From a virus: a DNA stretch of 64,000 nucleotides. The stretch lies in IMG/VR virus record IMGVR_UViG_3300009370_000014, positions 1 to 64,000 of that record. One strand, given 5' to 3'. Below, piece after piece: positions 39,267-47,320 of this stretch. The notes below the pieces were generated by a model. That model saw only the letters and a list, made by a program, of their open reading frames with translations. It made no database searches and was not told where the DNA came from. How positions within the stretch are numbered: the first letter of the stretch is position 1; each line of letters opens with the position of its first letter. Position numbers and translations under genes: made by a program.

Positions 39267-39945
39267 CTTACTAACTACAGTTTTCACTGCCAAGCGGTTA
39301 ACTTGTTTGTAGTCTGGACTTTCTCTTTACCTTATAATAAGATTCACTTAGGTATTTTACGTAAAGTCTCTACACTCAAAGGAAATTAACATGAAGTTTA
39401 GAAAATATTCGGAAAACCAATTGAGAAACGCTGTAAAAGAAAGCGAGTCTATTAGATCCGTACTGTCTAAACTTAATCTCAAACAAGCCGGAGGAAACTA
39501 CAGAACTTTTAATAAAGCTGTAGCTTACTTAGACTTAGACATCTCACATTTCAAAGGTCAGGGATGGAATAAAGGACAAAACTTTGGACCCAAAAGACCT
39601 TTAAGTGACTACCTAGACAAGGGAATCCCTATCCAATCCAGTAAATTACGTAAGAGACTTATTCAAGAAGATATTTTCTGTCATAAGTGTTATAGATGTA
39701 ACTTAACTGAATGGCAAGAACATCCTATTCCTTTGGAGCTAGATCATATCAATGGAGAACATTTAGATAATAGATTAGAAAATCTAAGACTATTATGTCC
39801 AAATTGTCATGCCCAAACTCCTACTTATCGAGGTAAGAATATTAAATTTCCTCTTAGCTCGGGATTGCCATCAGCTTTACCTGGTAAGGTTTCCCCGAAT
39901 TAGTAAAATCCATTTTCTTTATTTCTAAAGAAAAGCTCAATTTTC
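39267..39945 (-). other. group I self-splicing intron, 679 nt
   Basis: The 5' splice junction is U|G, and the intron ends in G (position 39267), as required. Core elements in order: P-like AAAATTGAGC at the 5' end, Q-like GGCAATCCCGAGC (39860-39872), R-like TGTAGAGACTTTACG (about 39365-39383) and S-like AAGAGAAAGTCC (about 39324-39336). Most of the interior is taken by an antisense HNH gene, whose 3' end overlaps the Q segment. Splicing yields tRNA-Leu(UAA). Confidence 0.88.
39391..39903 (+). CDS. HNH homing endonuclease inside the tRNA-Leu intron (antisense)
   Basis: 170 residues. HNH motif about residues 110-150: ELDHINGEHLDNRLENLRLL then CPNCHAQ, with paired Cys (CHKC, CRC, CPNC) binding zinc. 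AAAGGA SD before ATG. It lies on the strand opposite to the intron, so transcripts of intron and endonuclease differ. Its last 20 codons (about 39845-39900) overlap the conserved intron core, so that protein tail is constrained by RNA structure. The enzyme would cut intronless tRNA-Leu alleles and spread the intron. Confidence 0.88.
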   Translation: MKFRKYSENQLRNAVKESESIRSVLSKLNLKQAGGNYRTFNKAVAYLDLDISHFKGQGWNKGQNFGPKRPLSDYLDKGIPIQSSKLRKRLIQEDIFCHKCYRCNLTEWQEHPIPLELDHINGEHLDNRLENLRLLCPNCHAQTPTYRGKNIKFPLSSGLPSALPGKVSPN

Positions 39946-39989
39946 AAGTCTGCTGCGTCTACCAATTCCGCCATATACTCTTAAGATAT

Positions 39990-40041
39990 CCATCACCTTA
40001 ACTTTAATAGGATTCTCTTCTTATAAAGTTAAAAGTGATGG
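39990..40041 (-). other. long hairpin between promoter and tRNA-Leu
   Basis: CCATCAC paired with GTGATGG and TTAACTTTA with TAAAGTTAA form a stem of about 17 bp immediately 5' of the tRNA. It may be a processing signal for RNase III or a stop for transcription from upstream. Confidence 0.5.
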
Positions 40042-40048
40042 AATCCTA

Positions 40049-40085
40049 TTACTTATAACGCATAAGAATCCTTATTTAATTTTTA
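40049..40085 (-). promoter_or_regulatory. phage-type promoter for tRNA-Leu
   Basis: GTTATAAGTAATAGG with a box ending AATTAA 16 nt upstream; the first product downstream is the intron-bearing tRNA. Confidence 0.5.
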
Positions 40086-40552
40086 GATCCAGGCTGTACC
40101 TTAATAAGGGTTAGTAGCCTTACAGACTTATCCTTATAAAGTTCCTTAATAGTTCCATGAAGAGTTTGGCCCTCTTCATTTAAGTCATTAAATGTACCAT
40201 ACCAATATCGTTTTGAGATGACATCAAAGCCTGTCCAGTCAATAATTCCAAGAGGGAGTATACATACATAATCCACTGTTAACAGATCTTGATTATCAGC
40301 CATAATAACAGCTTCCTCAAACATATATTTACTCATAAAAACACCTAAAGGTGAGCCTGAGAGATCATCTCCCATAAGCTCACCTTTTGGATATTTAAGA
40401 TTTAAAGGAAATTCATCCCACAAATCTACTTCATCTTCTGATAAAACAACCAAACAAACTACAGTTAAACCTTCTTCAGTATCCTCCCACTGACCATAGC
40501 ATTCAGTAGGAAAGGTAACTAATCCTTCCTCCAAAAACATAGCTTCGACCAC
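40076..40552 (-). CDS. hypothetical protein, up to 158 aa
   Basis: GTG 40552 or ATG 40540; both weak SD. Acidic, mixed alpha/beta. Overlaps the upstream gene by 34 bp. No family. Confidence 0.6.
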   Translation of the reverse strand: MVEAMFLEEGLVTFPTECYGQWEDTEEGLTVVCLVVLSEDEVDLWDEFPLNLKYPKGELMGDDLSGSPLGVFMSKYMFEEAVIMADNQDLLTVDYVCILPLGIIDWTGFDVISKRYWYGTFNDLNEEGQTLHGTIKELYKDKSVRLLTLIKVQPGSKN

Positions 40553-40833
40553 CAGCTTCTTTTTTTAGATTCTAAGAATTTAGTACTTTCTAGAAAATCA
40601 ACTTCATGAACGATTCTTCCAAATTGATCTAAGTAAGTAATCATGCGAAATTCTCCCTCAGCAATCTGCTTAGGTTTCGAATGATGTACTCCTCCAGGTC
40701 TGAACACTTTAATGAGATTCATATTTATCTTAGATCTACTCACGAAAATATCAGGTCCATATTCATTTCTAAGGTAGTCATCTTGATCTACATTAGACTC
40801 CAATAGAGATAAATCATTTTCATCAAAATCCAT
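40519..40833 (-). CDS. hypothetical protein, 104 aa
   Basis: ATG overlaps the upstream stop (TAATG). Ends in a basic Trp-rich tail (SKKRSWWSKLCFWRKD), which might contact membranes. No family. Confidence 0.6.
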   Translation of the reverse strand: MDFDENDLSLLESNVDQDDYLRNEYGPDIFVSRSKINMNLIKVFRPGGVHHSKPKQIAEGEFRMITYLDQFGRIVHEVDFLESTKFLESKKRSWWSKLCFWRKD

Positions 40834-41039
40834 TAACTCTCCGATACTGTAACAGGAAGAGTTGCATTATCTTTAGGTTTTTTAGATTTTCTGATCTTCT
40901 TGATTGGTTCTTTTACCTCTGCAGGAATATCTTCTTTTTTCTCTCCAGTTAGGTGATCTGCTATTCGCTCTACTGATTCAACTAAGCGTTCAGATAGTTT
41001 AGCAATACCTTCAAGGATTTTCCACTCATGTGTTCTCAT
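40833..41039 (-). CDS. hypothetical protein, 68 aa
   Basis: Helical N-terminal half (EGIAKLSERLVESVERIADHL) with coiled-coil heptads, Lys-rich C-terminal half. Coupled to the 104-aa gene. Function unknown. Confidence 0.55.
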   Translation of the reverse strand: MRTHEWKILEGIAKLSERLVESVERIADHLTGEKKEDIPAEVKEPIKKIRKSKKPKDNATLPVTVSES

Positions 41040-41145
41040 ATAGATCTTTCTATTAAATTTACCACTATTATTAGATGTGGTGGATTATTTTTATCAATAT
41101 TGTTTTAGAATATTCTACTTCAAAACTAGAAATAGAAGTTCTACG

Positions 41146-41541
41146 TTACCTAGAGTATTGTAAATTCTTTTTAGCAAATCTAAATGTTCTATGATCACCA
41201 AAAGAAACGGCTCCAGGACGTAACTTGATATTCTTTTCTTTACGTTCTTTAGGAGTAATAACACCCCATTTTTCTAAATGAACGCTGAAAGAATCAGTAT
41301 ATGCTTTGTTGTCAGGAAATACAGTCATTACTGAATTAGTAGGTAGAGAACATATTTCCCCGACCCCTACAATACTTCCTTGATGGGTAAATATAACCCG
41401 ATCTCCAGGAGTTCCGGTTTTATTTAACAGATTATAAGGAAATTTTCCGTGAGGAAAACTCCAGATGTTAGTATCACGTAAGGCTGCCATATTTTTAACA
41501 TCACCTACTGCGAATTTATATACATTAATTTTACGAGTCAT
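41146..41541 (-). CDS. hypothetical protein, possibly EVE/PUA-like, 131 aa
   Basis: NIWSFPHG then GDRVIFTHQGSIVGVGEI (about residues 45-62) resembles the beta-barrel core of EVE/PUA proteins, which bind modified RNA or DNA bases. Only a pattern resemblance. Overlaps the next gene by 11 nt. Confidence 0.5.
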   Translation of the reverse strand: MTRKINVYKFAVGDVKNMAALRDTNIWSFPHGKFPYNLLNKTGTPGDRVIFTHQGSIVGVGEICSLPTNSVMTVFPDNKAYTDSFSVHLEKWGVITPKERKEKNIKLRPGAVSFGDHRTFRFAKKNLQYSR

Positions 41542-41764
41542 TCTCGATTACCTTTTTTCGAATTGTTGCTAGATGAATACTCTTTCTTTTACAGAGTTCA
41601 TCTTCATCCGAATATAACATTTGATTAATAGCAGACTTCAATTGAAGTAAGTCTTCAGCATCAGAAATTAAATCTAGAAACCACAAGGGCACTGAGATTC
41701 TAGTCTGACAATCCGAGTCTCTGTCTGTGCTTAGACTCAGAATTTTTATAGAGTAATTATCCAT
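41531..41764 (-). CDS. hypothetical protein, 77 aa
   Basis: ATG 41764 with TAGGAT; small alpha/beta protein (WFLDLISDAEDLLQLK). No family. Confidence 0.55.
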   Translation of the reverse strand: MDNYSIKILSLSTDRDSDCQTRISVPLWFLDLISDAEDLLQLKSAINQMLYSDEDELCKRKSIHLATIRKKVIENDS

Positions 41765-41797
41765 ATTATAAATCCTAGTAACGCATAGTAACAAGCA

Positions 41798-42613
41798 TTA
41801 GCTTCCTAATGCACCTAAAAGATCAATAAGTTCCTGTTGGCTTTTACCTTCAAATTTTTCTTTAAGATCCCTAGAAATTTCCTCAAGCTTTTCCCTAGTT
41901 TCATTATCAATACTAGACAAATCAGTGAAAAACTTGTGCTTGTAATGTTGGAAAGCTCTACCTAAGGCTCTAAGGTTCCCTTCCTTCCGAATGTATTCAT
42001 CTCCCACAGCACAGGCACTAATGCCTCGAGCAATTGGTTGAGGACGAGTACCTGCATCTAACATTACTCTCTTTTGCACACCTTCTATATCTTTTGAAAC
42101 AAACTTAGGAGGATCTCTCCGCCATTCTTTCTCATCATATATAATACATTCAGTTACATGATTAGCTAGAGTGTTATGCTTTAAATCTTTACGGGAGATA
42201 TTTCTTCGCTTCCATATACTATAATTATCTCTAAAGTCAGATAAAGCAGACTTAACGCCCTCTTTTGTATGTAAGAAAGCCCTGCCTCCTTTAGCTCCTG
42301 AGACAACCTTATAGCTCTTTTTTCCTGTCACTTTATCAGTAACAGCATACTGAGCATAACTTGGAATTAGGAAGTTAAACTTTTTAGTTTCAAATTCGTA
42401 AGTATCCATATCGGGTCTAAGATCCCAATTAGGCTTACCTTCGCTAGTCTTAGCATTGATATTCTTATCAACTAAATAGAGATGAGGTGCTTTATGTTGG
42501 ATAAATCTTACCCTAATTTTTCGGTTAACAGTTCCTGATCCTGAAATATCATATGTCTGTATAGGGTGATTATTACCTAGACTATCTGTTACGGTATTCC
42601 TAACAATTTTCAT
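41798..42613 (-). CDS. hypothetical protein, 271 aa
   Basis: ATG 42613 overlaps the exonuclease stop (ATGA), with GAGGA as SD. Basic, mixed alpha/beta; ends with SQQELIDLLGALG. Coupling to a 3'-5' exonuclease suggests a replication or recombination role, not proven. Confidence 0.6.
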   Translation of the reverse strand: MKIVRNTVTDSLGNNHPIQTYDISGSGTVNRKIRVRFIQHKAPHLYLVDKNINAKTSEGKPNWDLRPDMDTYEFETKKFNFLIPSYAQYAVTDKVTGKKSYKVVSGAKGGRAFLHTKEGVKSALSDFRDNYSIWKRRNISRKDLKHNTLANHVTECIIYDEKEWRRDPPKFVSKDIEGVQKRVMLDAGTRPQPIARGISACAVGDEYIRKEGNLRALGRAFQHYKHKFFTDLSSIDNETREKLEEISRDLKEKFEGKSQQELIDLLGALGS

Positions 42614-43281
42614 ATCGTCAGAATTCCTCTCTTTGAAGATACATTTAGTGCTTTTACTAGGTATGGCCATGATTTAGTAAGATCTAGATAATATTTTTGT
42701 TTCTTTGGATCACAAAGTTTAAACAGATAATCATGAATCCACTTACCGTAGACTACATCGTATACGCAATATTTTCTCATCTCCATGGACCATTCAGAAT
42801 AAGGTAAGTGCCAAGGCGAAATACTTAGCATTCCTTTTGGTAGTTCTAAACCACAGATGCTCTTCACTAAATCTGTATACCTATTATTAGATCTACCTAA
42901 TAACTTGGACAGAGCCTTCGTACATTTGATAGTACTAGGTACTATACCATAGTGGTCATATATAGCTGGAGCATCAAAAGCAGCATGGTGAATATACGTA
43001 ATAACATCTGGATTCTCTACTAGGTTTTTAAAAACATCCAAGTTAGATTCACGATCTACCTTACATATCACTGCTTTAGTAAATCTACCATCAGCTAATG
43101 GAGAATAGCCCATACTGATAATATTAATATCGTCTTGTTCATCTTTACAATGATACTCTCCAAAGTTTAATCCTGTACTTTCTATATCTAGATGAACTTC
43201 TAATCCAAAATTTATTTCTTTAGGAAGATCATCATGCACAAAAGTTGTTTCAATCTCTGGAAAATTTTCATATATACTCAT
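42610..43281 (-). CDS. DnaQ/RNase D-like 3'-5' exonuclease
   Basis: DEDD-type motifs: DIESTG (Exo I, about residue 33), HHAAFDAPAIYDHYG (Exo II, about 97) and YCVYDVVYGKW (Exo III, about 178). 223 residues, stand-alone. The polymerase here has its own exonuclease, so this one may act in repair or in RNA/DNA trimming. Confidence 0.75.
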   Translation of the reverse strand: MSIYENFPEIETTFVHDDLPKEINFGLEVHLDIESTGLNFGEYHCKDEQDDINIISMGYSPLADGRFTKAVICKVDRESNLDVFKNLVENPDVITYIHHAAFDAPAIYDHYGIVPSTIKCTKALSKLLGRSNNRYTDLVKSICGLELPKGMLSISPWHLPYSEWSMEMRKYCVYDVVYGKWIHDYLFKLCDPKKQKYYLDLTKSWPYLVKALNVSSKRGILTI

Positions 43282-43939
43282 TTATAGATTTCTCCTTTAT
43301 TTTCAATAAAATATTTTTAGAAGATGTATATCTATATGACTCTATATAAACATCTAAATTATTAATTTTACTCAAGTTATTTAAGGCTCTTTTCCAAAAA
43401 AGTTGAGACATATTAAGACAATCATTTTCTATACGACAAGTATTAGAAGAACCGTGGGATACTGAAAAATAACCATAATCTTCTAAAAAATCCCATATCA
43501 CTTTCCAGCCACAAAAAGGATCTTTTTTACCTGACCTAACTTCACTTAAACCTAAGACTTTAAACTCAGGTATTAACTTAAACAGCTTCTGTTCACTGTT
43601 ACCATGCTTCTTTAAATGAAAAGGTATCCCAAAGTCTATAAAGAATTCTTTAAATCTTCTCATTTCACTAGAACTTTTTCTTCTATCAACTATCAACTTT
43701 CTTCCTTTTTTATATTTTTTACTGAAGAACAAAAGTAAGGGATAATGTTTGTAGAGTATTAAACCAGATGGTTTTTTACTAACCATAGAAGTGCTCAAAA
43801 TTTTTACTCTATCTTCTATTTCTCCTTTAGAAAAATAAAAAGATAGGTTTTTTGAAAGATAATCTGTATCAGCTGCTTTACTAGGATAAGCTTTCTGTAG
43901 GTAGAGCAGTCTATCTATTACAGCTTCATCAACAATCAT
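43268..43939 (-). CDS. hypothetical basic protein, 223 aa
   Basis: Lys-rich, no recognised domain. Overlaps the exonuclease start by 14 nt. Divergent from the plus-strand gene at 43983; only 43 bp separate them, so promoters for both strands must be packed there. Confidence 0.6.
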   Translation of the reverse strand: MIVDEAVIDRLLYLQKAYPSKAADTDYLSKNLSFYFSKGEIEDRVKILSTSMVSKKPSGLILYKHYPLLLFFSKKYKKGRKLIVDRRKSSSEMRRFKEFFIDFGIPFHLKKHGNSEQKLFKLIPEFKVLGLSEVRSGKKDPFCGWKVIWDFLEDYGYFSVSHGSSNTCRIENDCLNMSQLFWKRALNNLSKINNLDVYIESYRYTSSKNILLKIKEKSINEYI

Positions 43940-43982
43940 GGATTTTCCATTCCTTCCATGGTATGATTTATAAGAGGATATT

Positions 43983-44720
43983 ATGATCTATACCAGAGAA
44001 TATAGCTTGCCGGGTCTTGTGACCTCACTTTGTTGTACCATTCGTGACAATCTGTCTAAAATCTTGCTCCCAATAGAGGATGCAGGGACAGTAACTATAA
44101 CTGCTAAGTGTGGTACGGTAATCGCCACTTTAGACCCTTCTGTATACAGGACAGGTAGACTATTTGTAGAGTGGGACGTTCCTCAAGATTTAAAACCAGG
44201 AGTTTACACTGAAGAATGGACTAACATACTATTAACAGATGGTAGAACCTTAGACAGAACATATAAGATATGGGTCTCTGATGAACCTTACTGTTTTGAG
44301 CAAATACCAATACCTGAGCTCGATATTAGGATAAACAAAATTACATTATATAAACCTACCGTAGAACCTGTAATATTCACAATGGATAATCCAAAATTTA
44401 TTATTTTTCCTAAAACTGAAGCACGATTATTTAGATCTACAACTATACCTGTTTCTATGAAAGTAACTGTAACAGAAGGAGGTCCTGGATTTAATATACC
44501 TGTACAATTTAACTCCTTTGATGAGCCTGTACTGATAGTAGATAAAGATATAACTGCTACTACAGAATTCTTCTCTTTAACTTCCTGGGAGGATAAAGCT
44601 TATTTTCTATTAGACACAACTGACTTAATCGCTACCACATATAGAGTTCAATTAAGAATTTACTTAGGTGAATTCCAATATGTTGAGAGACACTTTTCAT
44701 TCGAATTAAAGGAGTTTTAA
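43983..44720 (+). CDS. possible virion protein, 245 aa
   Basis: AGAGGAT precedes ATG. Nearly all beta strands in two similar halves with Ig-like pattern (GRLFVEWDVPQDLKPGVYTEEW and later FQYVERHFSFEL). On the same strand as the terminase, unlike the metabolic genes, which hints at a late structural gene. No family recognised. Confidence 0.6.
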   Translation: MIYTREYSLPGLVTSLCCTIRDNLSKILLPIEDAGTVTITAKCGTVIATLDPSVYRTGRLFVEWDVPQDLKPGVYTEEWTNILLTDGRTLDRTYKIWVSDEPYCFEQIPIPELDIRINKITLYKPTVEPVIFTMDNPKFIIFPKTEARLFRSTTIPVSMKVTVTEGGPGFNIPVQFNSFDEPVLIVDKDITATTEFFSLTSWEDKAYFLLDTTDLIATTYRVQLRIYLGEFQYVERHFSFELKEF

Positions 44721-44721
44721 A

Positions 44722-45114
44722 ATGGCTTTAACTTGTGACCCTGCCTCTCTAGAAATTAAATTTAATACGATATGTGAAGATGATCAATTTTGCTTAGAAA
44801 TTTCAGTCATCGTGAATACAAATATAGACCCTGAAATATTTGTACATCGGCAAACTCCTGAAACAGGGCCTACAGGTTGCCCTTTAGATCACTTCTGTGC
44901 TGTAGCAAACTCTGCCCAAATGAAGGACCTTCCAGTAGGTCCACCAGGAGATCCCTTTTATAGGAAAAGAGAAGCTAAGGCCTGCTTTAGCTCCAACAAA
45001 GAACTATGTGATGCCAAGGCTTTACTTGCTGATCAGATAGACAGTCTTCTTAACTCTTGGAATAAACTTCTTCTTCTTGCTGACTATGACATTGTTCTTT
45101 TTCCAAGATCTTAA
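44722..45114 (+). CDS. Cys-rich hypothetical protein, 130 aa
   Basis: Starts 1 nt after the previous stop (AAGGAG overlaps that stop). Eight Cys spread over the first 100 residues. The last 65 bp overlap the end of a convergent minus-strand gene. Possibly a second structural gene. Confidence 0.6.
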   Translation: MALTCDPASLEIKFNTICEDDQFCLEISVIVNTNIDPEIFVHRQTPETGPTGCPLDHFCAVANSAQMKDLPVGPPGDPFYRKREAKACFSSNKELCDAKALLADQIDSLLNSWNKLLLLADYDIVLFPRS

Positions 45115-45868
45115 ATCCTTGGCTAACCGCAACTTCTTCCGGTAAAATATCTAACTCATTCATTGCATACATCATCATCAAAAGATATTTATCAACTCTA
45201 ACTTTAATAGATACCATACAATTTTGAATTCTAGTCAATTCAAACTGCGTTAGGCCTATGCACCTAGCAAATTTTATATCACTATGGGGTCTTCTACAGG
45301 TCCCGTATGCAGTTATAGTTTCTACGTTAGATTTAACATTAGAAAGAAAACTATCTTCAGAGCCTTCCTCTGTATAATAACCTTCTTTAAATAAGTCACA
45401 TGAAGGAAAATTTGGAAAATAATTTTGAAGCTGGTCAGGACTAAATTCCTTCTTAAAATAACTTTTTAATATTTCATACATTCCTTTCCAGTTTTCCTCT
45501 AAGAATAGAGCACATACTTTATTAAAATTGTATGTCACATGGCCATAGTAGAATACAGAGTTACGCATAAGGTAATCTCTTTGGGGTTCCTTCCATGTGT
45601 ATATATGACTAGTTCCAGCAGGTGCTGAGTTCAGATCAAAAGTTCTTAATTTAGGTAAGTTTGAGATATTAAAAAAATAAGAGTATACCTCCTCCACCTT
45701 TCCTTCAAAATGAGACAATATAGCCTCGTACCATCTCCCTCTAGACACAATAAACTTTCTTTTAGAAAGATAGAGAGTAAATGGTTCTATGTCTGTACCC
45801 ATTGGGTTACTAAGAGATTCAAATATTGATACAGACGCAAACCTCTCAAGATATTTTTTTGTATTCAT
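45050..45868 (-). CDS. hypothetical protein, 272 aa
   Basis: ATG 45868 with GAAGGA. Aromatic-rich, mixed alpha/beta. 3' end overlaps the plus-strand gene by 65 bp. No family. Confidence 0.6.
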   Translation of the reverse strand: MNTKKYLERFASVSIFESLSNPMGTDIEPFTLYLSKRKFIVSRGRWYEAILSHFEGKVEEVYSYFFNISNLPKLRTFDLNSAPAGTSHIYTWKEPQRDYLMRNSVFYYGHVTYNFNKVCALFLEENWKGMYEILKSYFKKEFSPDQLQNYFPNFPSCDLFKEGYYTEEGSEDSFLSNVKSNVETITAYGTCRRPHSDIKFARCIGLTQFELTRIQNCMVSIKVRVDKYLLMMMYAMNELDILPEEVAVSQGFKILEKEQCHSQQEEEVYSKS

Positions 45869-46547
45869 TACATCCTTCAATAATCATATGATATACAGTA
45901 TTAAAATAGAGAAGCTTAGTATAATATTTATCAAGTTCATTTATCTCTACACTAGATACAAAAAACACTTTCTCTAATAATTCTGGACTCATACCTTTAT
46001 CAGTGAAAAATTGAGTATTAGAACTGTCTATTCTCAATTTACTAGTTACGCTAAGATTAATATTATCGTGGAACTTTACTTTTTTAGCCAACATTCCTGC
46101 ATACCTGGAACTCCAGTTAGGTATCATTGACCTAGGAACCTTGAAAGTAAAGACATTCTGGCCCTTACTAAATAAACTAAATTCCTTAAGGATATCCTCG
46201 CACTTATTAGCTAAAAACTTTTTAGAGTGACTTACCAAAACATGATGAACATACCCTAGATATAAGTATACATTACTCATCATTTCATAGTAGAGATTCT
46301 TAGCAAGAAATTTAGCGTGAGTAGGAGGAAGAGGCTTTGTATCACTTTTAGGCAAGTCTATATATTCTAATGGAATATTGAATTCGCCCAAAATCTTTCC
46401 TCCATACTCCCAGATACCAGGACCGTATAATTTATGGTACGTCCGTCTTGGGATATACAATAACCTGGAAGGAGGTGCGCTCGGAGGGCCACTATCATAG
46501 AACTTCATTACCTCTTTAGTTATCACTTTTTTTATGTCTTCTAGCAT
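45846..46547 (-). CDS. hypothetical protein, 233 aa
   Basis: AGGATC precedes ATG. Tyr-rich with a metal-like cluster HHVLVSH (about residue 95). Overlaps both neighbours. No confident family. Confidence 0.6.
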   Translation of the reverse strand: MLEDIKKVITKEVMKFYDSGPPSAPPSRLLYIPRRTYHKLYGPGIWEYGGKILGEFNIPLEYIDLPKSDTKPLPPTHAKFLAKNLYYEMMSNVYLYLGYVHHVLVSHSKKFLANKCEDILKEFSLFSKGQNVFTFKVPRSMIPNWSSRYAGMLAKKVKFHDNINLSVTSKLRIDSSNTQFFTDKGMSPELLEKVFFVSSVEINELDKYYTKLLYFNTVYHMIIEGCNEYKKIS

Positions 46548-46842
46548 TTAGTAGATCCTGACTAGAATGAAACATATTAGCTAGACGATGAATACTAAAT
46601 ACTAATATGGGTATAAGGAATAAATAGGAAGAATATTTTAAGTATAATACTAATAGTATAGTGTTGAAACCAGCAACCCAAACACTTAAACAGTAGGGGC
46701 AGGTTAGCAACCTAGAGAAGAAATCATCTCTAAGTGCTAACTTGGACATCAAAGGAGCAAATATATCAGACTTAGTAATTATCTCGGTTATTGCTTCAGT
46801 AGTAATAGCTCCTAAAACTATCAATAAAACTAGCTCAAACAC
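46516..46842 (-). CDS. DUF1360-like membrane protein, 108 aa
   Basis: Three hydrophobic segments and the signature CPYCLSVWVAGF (about residue 48-59), as in the DUF1360 family of small bacterial and phage membrane proteins. Function unknown. Confidence 0.7.
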   Translation of the reverse strand: MFELVLLIVLGAITTEAITEIITKSDIFAPLMSKLALRDDFFSRLLTCPYCLSVWVAGFNTILLVLYLKYSSYLFLIPILVFSIHRLANMFHSSQDLLNARRHKKSDN

Positions 46843-47320
46843 CAGTAGACCCGAAGCCGTTTTCTCCTCTTTCAGATTCTACAAGTTCAGGAACAATTTC
46901 TAACCTAGTTTTAGGAACTTTACGAAAAGCTATTTGAGCAATTCTCATTCCATCCTTAATAATCACAGACTGTTCATTTTTAGCAGGGTACATAAAACTT
47001 TCATTTCTTTTAATCAGTTTAGGTAAGCTTAGTACTACTTTAACTTCTCCTCTATAGCCTGAATCTATAGTTCCAGGAGAGTTAGCAACAGTAAGGCCTA
47101 CTTTACTAGCCAGTCCCGATCTGGGACGGATAATCGCTTCCCAATCAGTAGGCAGTTGTAAGCTAACTCCAGTTTCCACTGTTTTGATTTCTCCAGGAAC
47201 TATTTCAATCTCATGCTCTAACCTAGCTGTAAGATCATAACAAGCATCTCCAGTATGAGCTTTTATTGGTGTATATTTTTCATCTTTGACTTTAATTTTT
47301 ATCGTTTGTGCTCTTACCAT
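46835..47320 (-). CDS. dut: dUTPase (trimeric)
   Basis: 161 residues, hydrolyses dUTP to dUMP, lowering uracil incorporation and feeding ThyX. All five motifs are visible: AGDACYDL-like TGDACYDLTA, RPRSGLASK, GTIDSGYRGE, DGMRIAQIAF and the C-terminal GENGFGSTG. ATG 47320 is preferred because GGGAG is at SD distance; an upstream ATG (47356) has none. Confidence 0.93.
   Translation of the reverse strand: MVRAQTIKIKVKDEKYTPIKAHTGDACYDLTARLEHEIEIVPGEIKTVETGVSLQLPTDWEAIIRPRSGLASKVGLTVANSPGTIDSGYRGEVKVVLSLPKLIKRNESFMYPAKNEQSVIIKDGMRIAQIAFRKVPKTRLEIVPELVESERGENGFGSTGV

Larger units (their letters stand above)
39218..39980 (-). tRNA. tRNA-Leu (TAA) interrupted by a group I intron
   Basis: Exon 1 is 39946-39980 (minus strand), ending GCAGACTT; exon 2 is 39218-39266, starting AAAATCTGC. 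Joined, they give a class II tRNA: acceptor GAGTATA/TATACTT (G1-U72 wobble), D-arm with GGTAGACGC, anticodon stem GCAGA/TCTGC with loop CTTAAAA (anticodon TAA), variable arm TTCTC-GTAT-GGGAG, T-arm GTGGG-TTCGAAT-CCCAC. The break lies after U34, the classical site of tRNA-Leu(UAA) introns in cyanobacteria and plastids. CCA not encoded. Confidence 0.9.
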
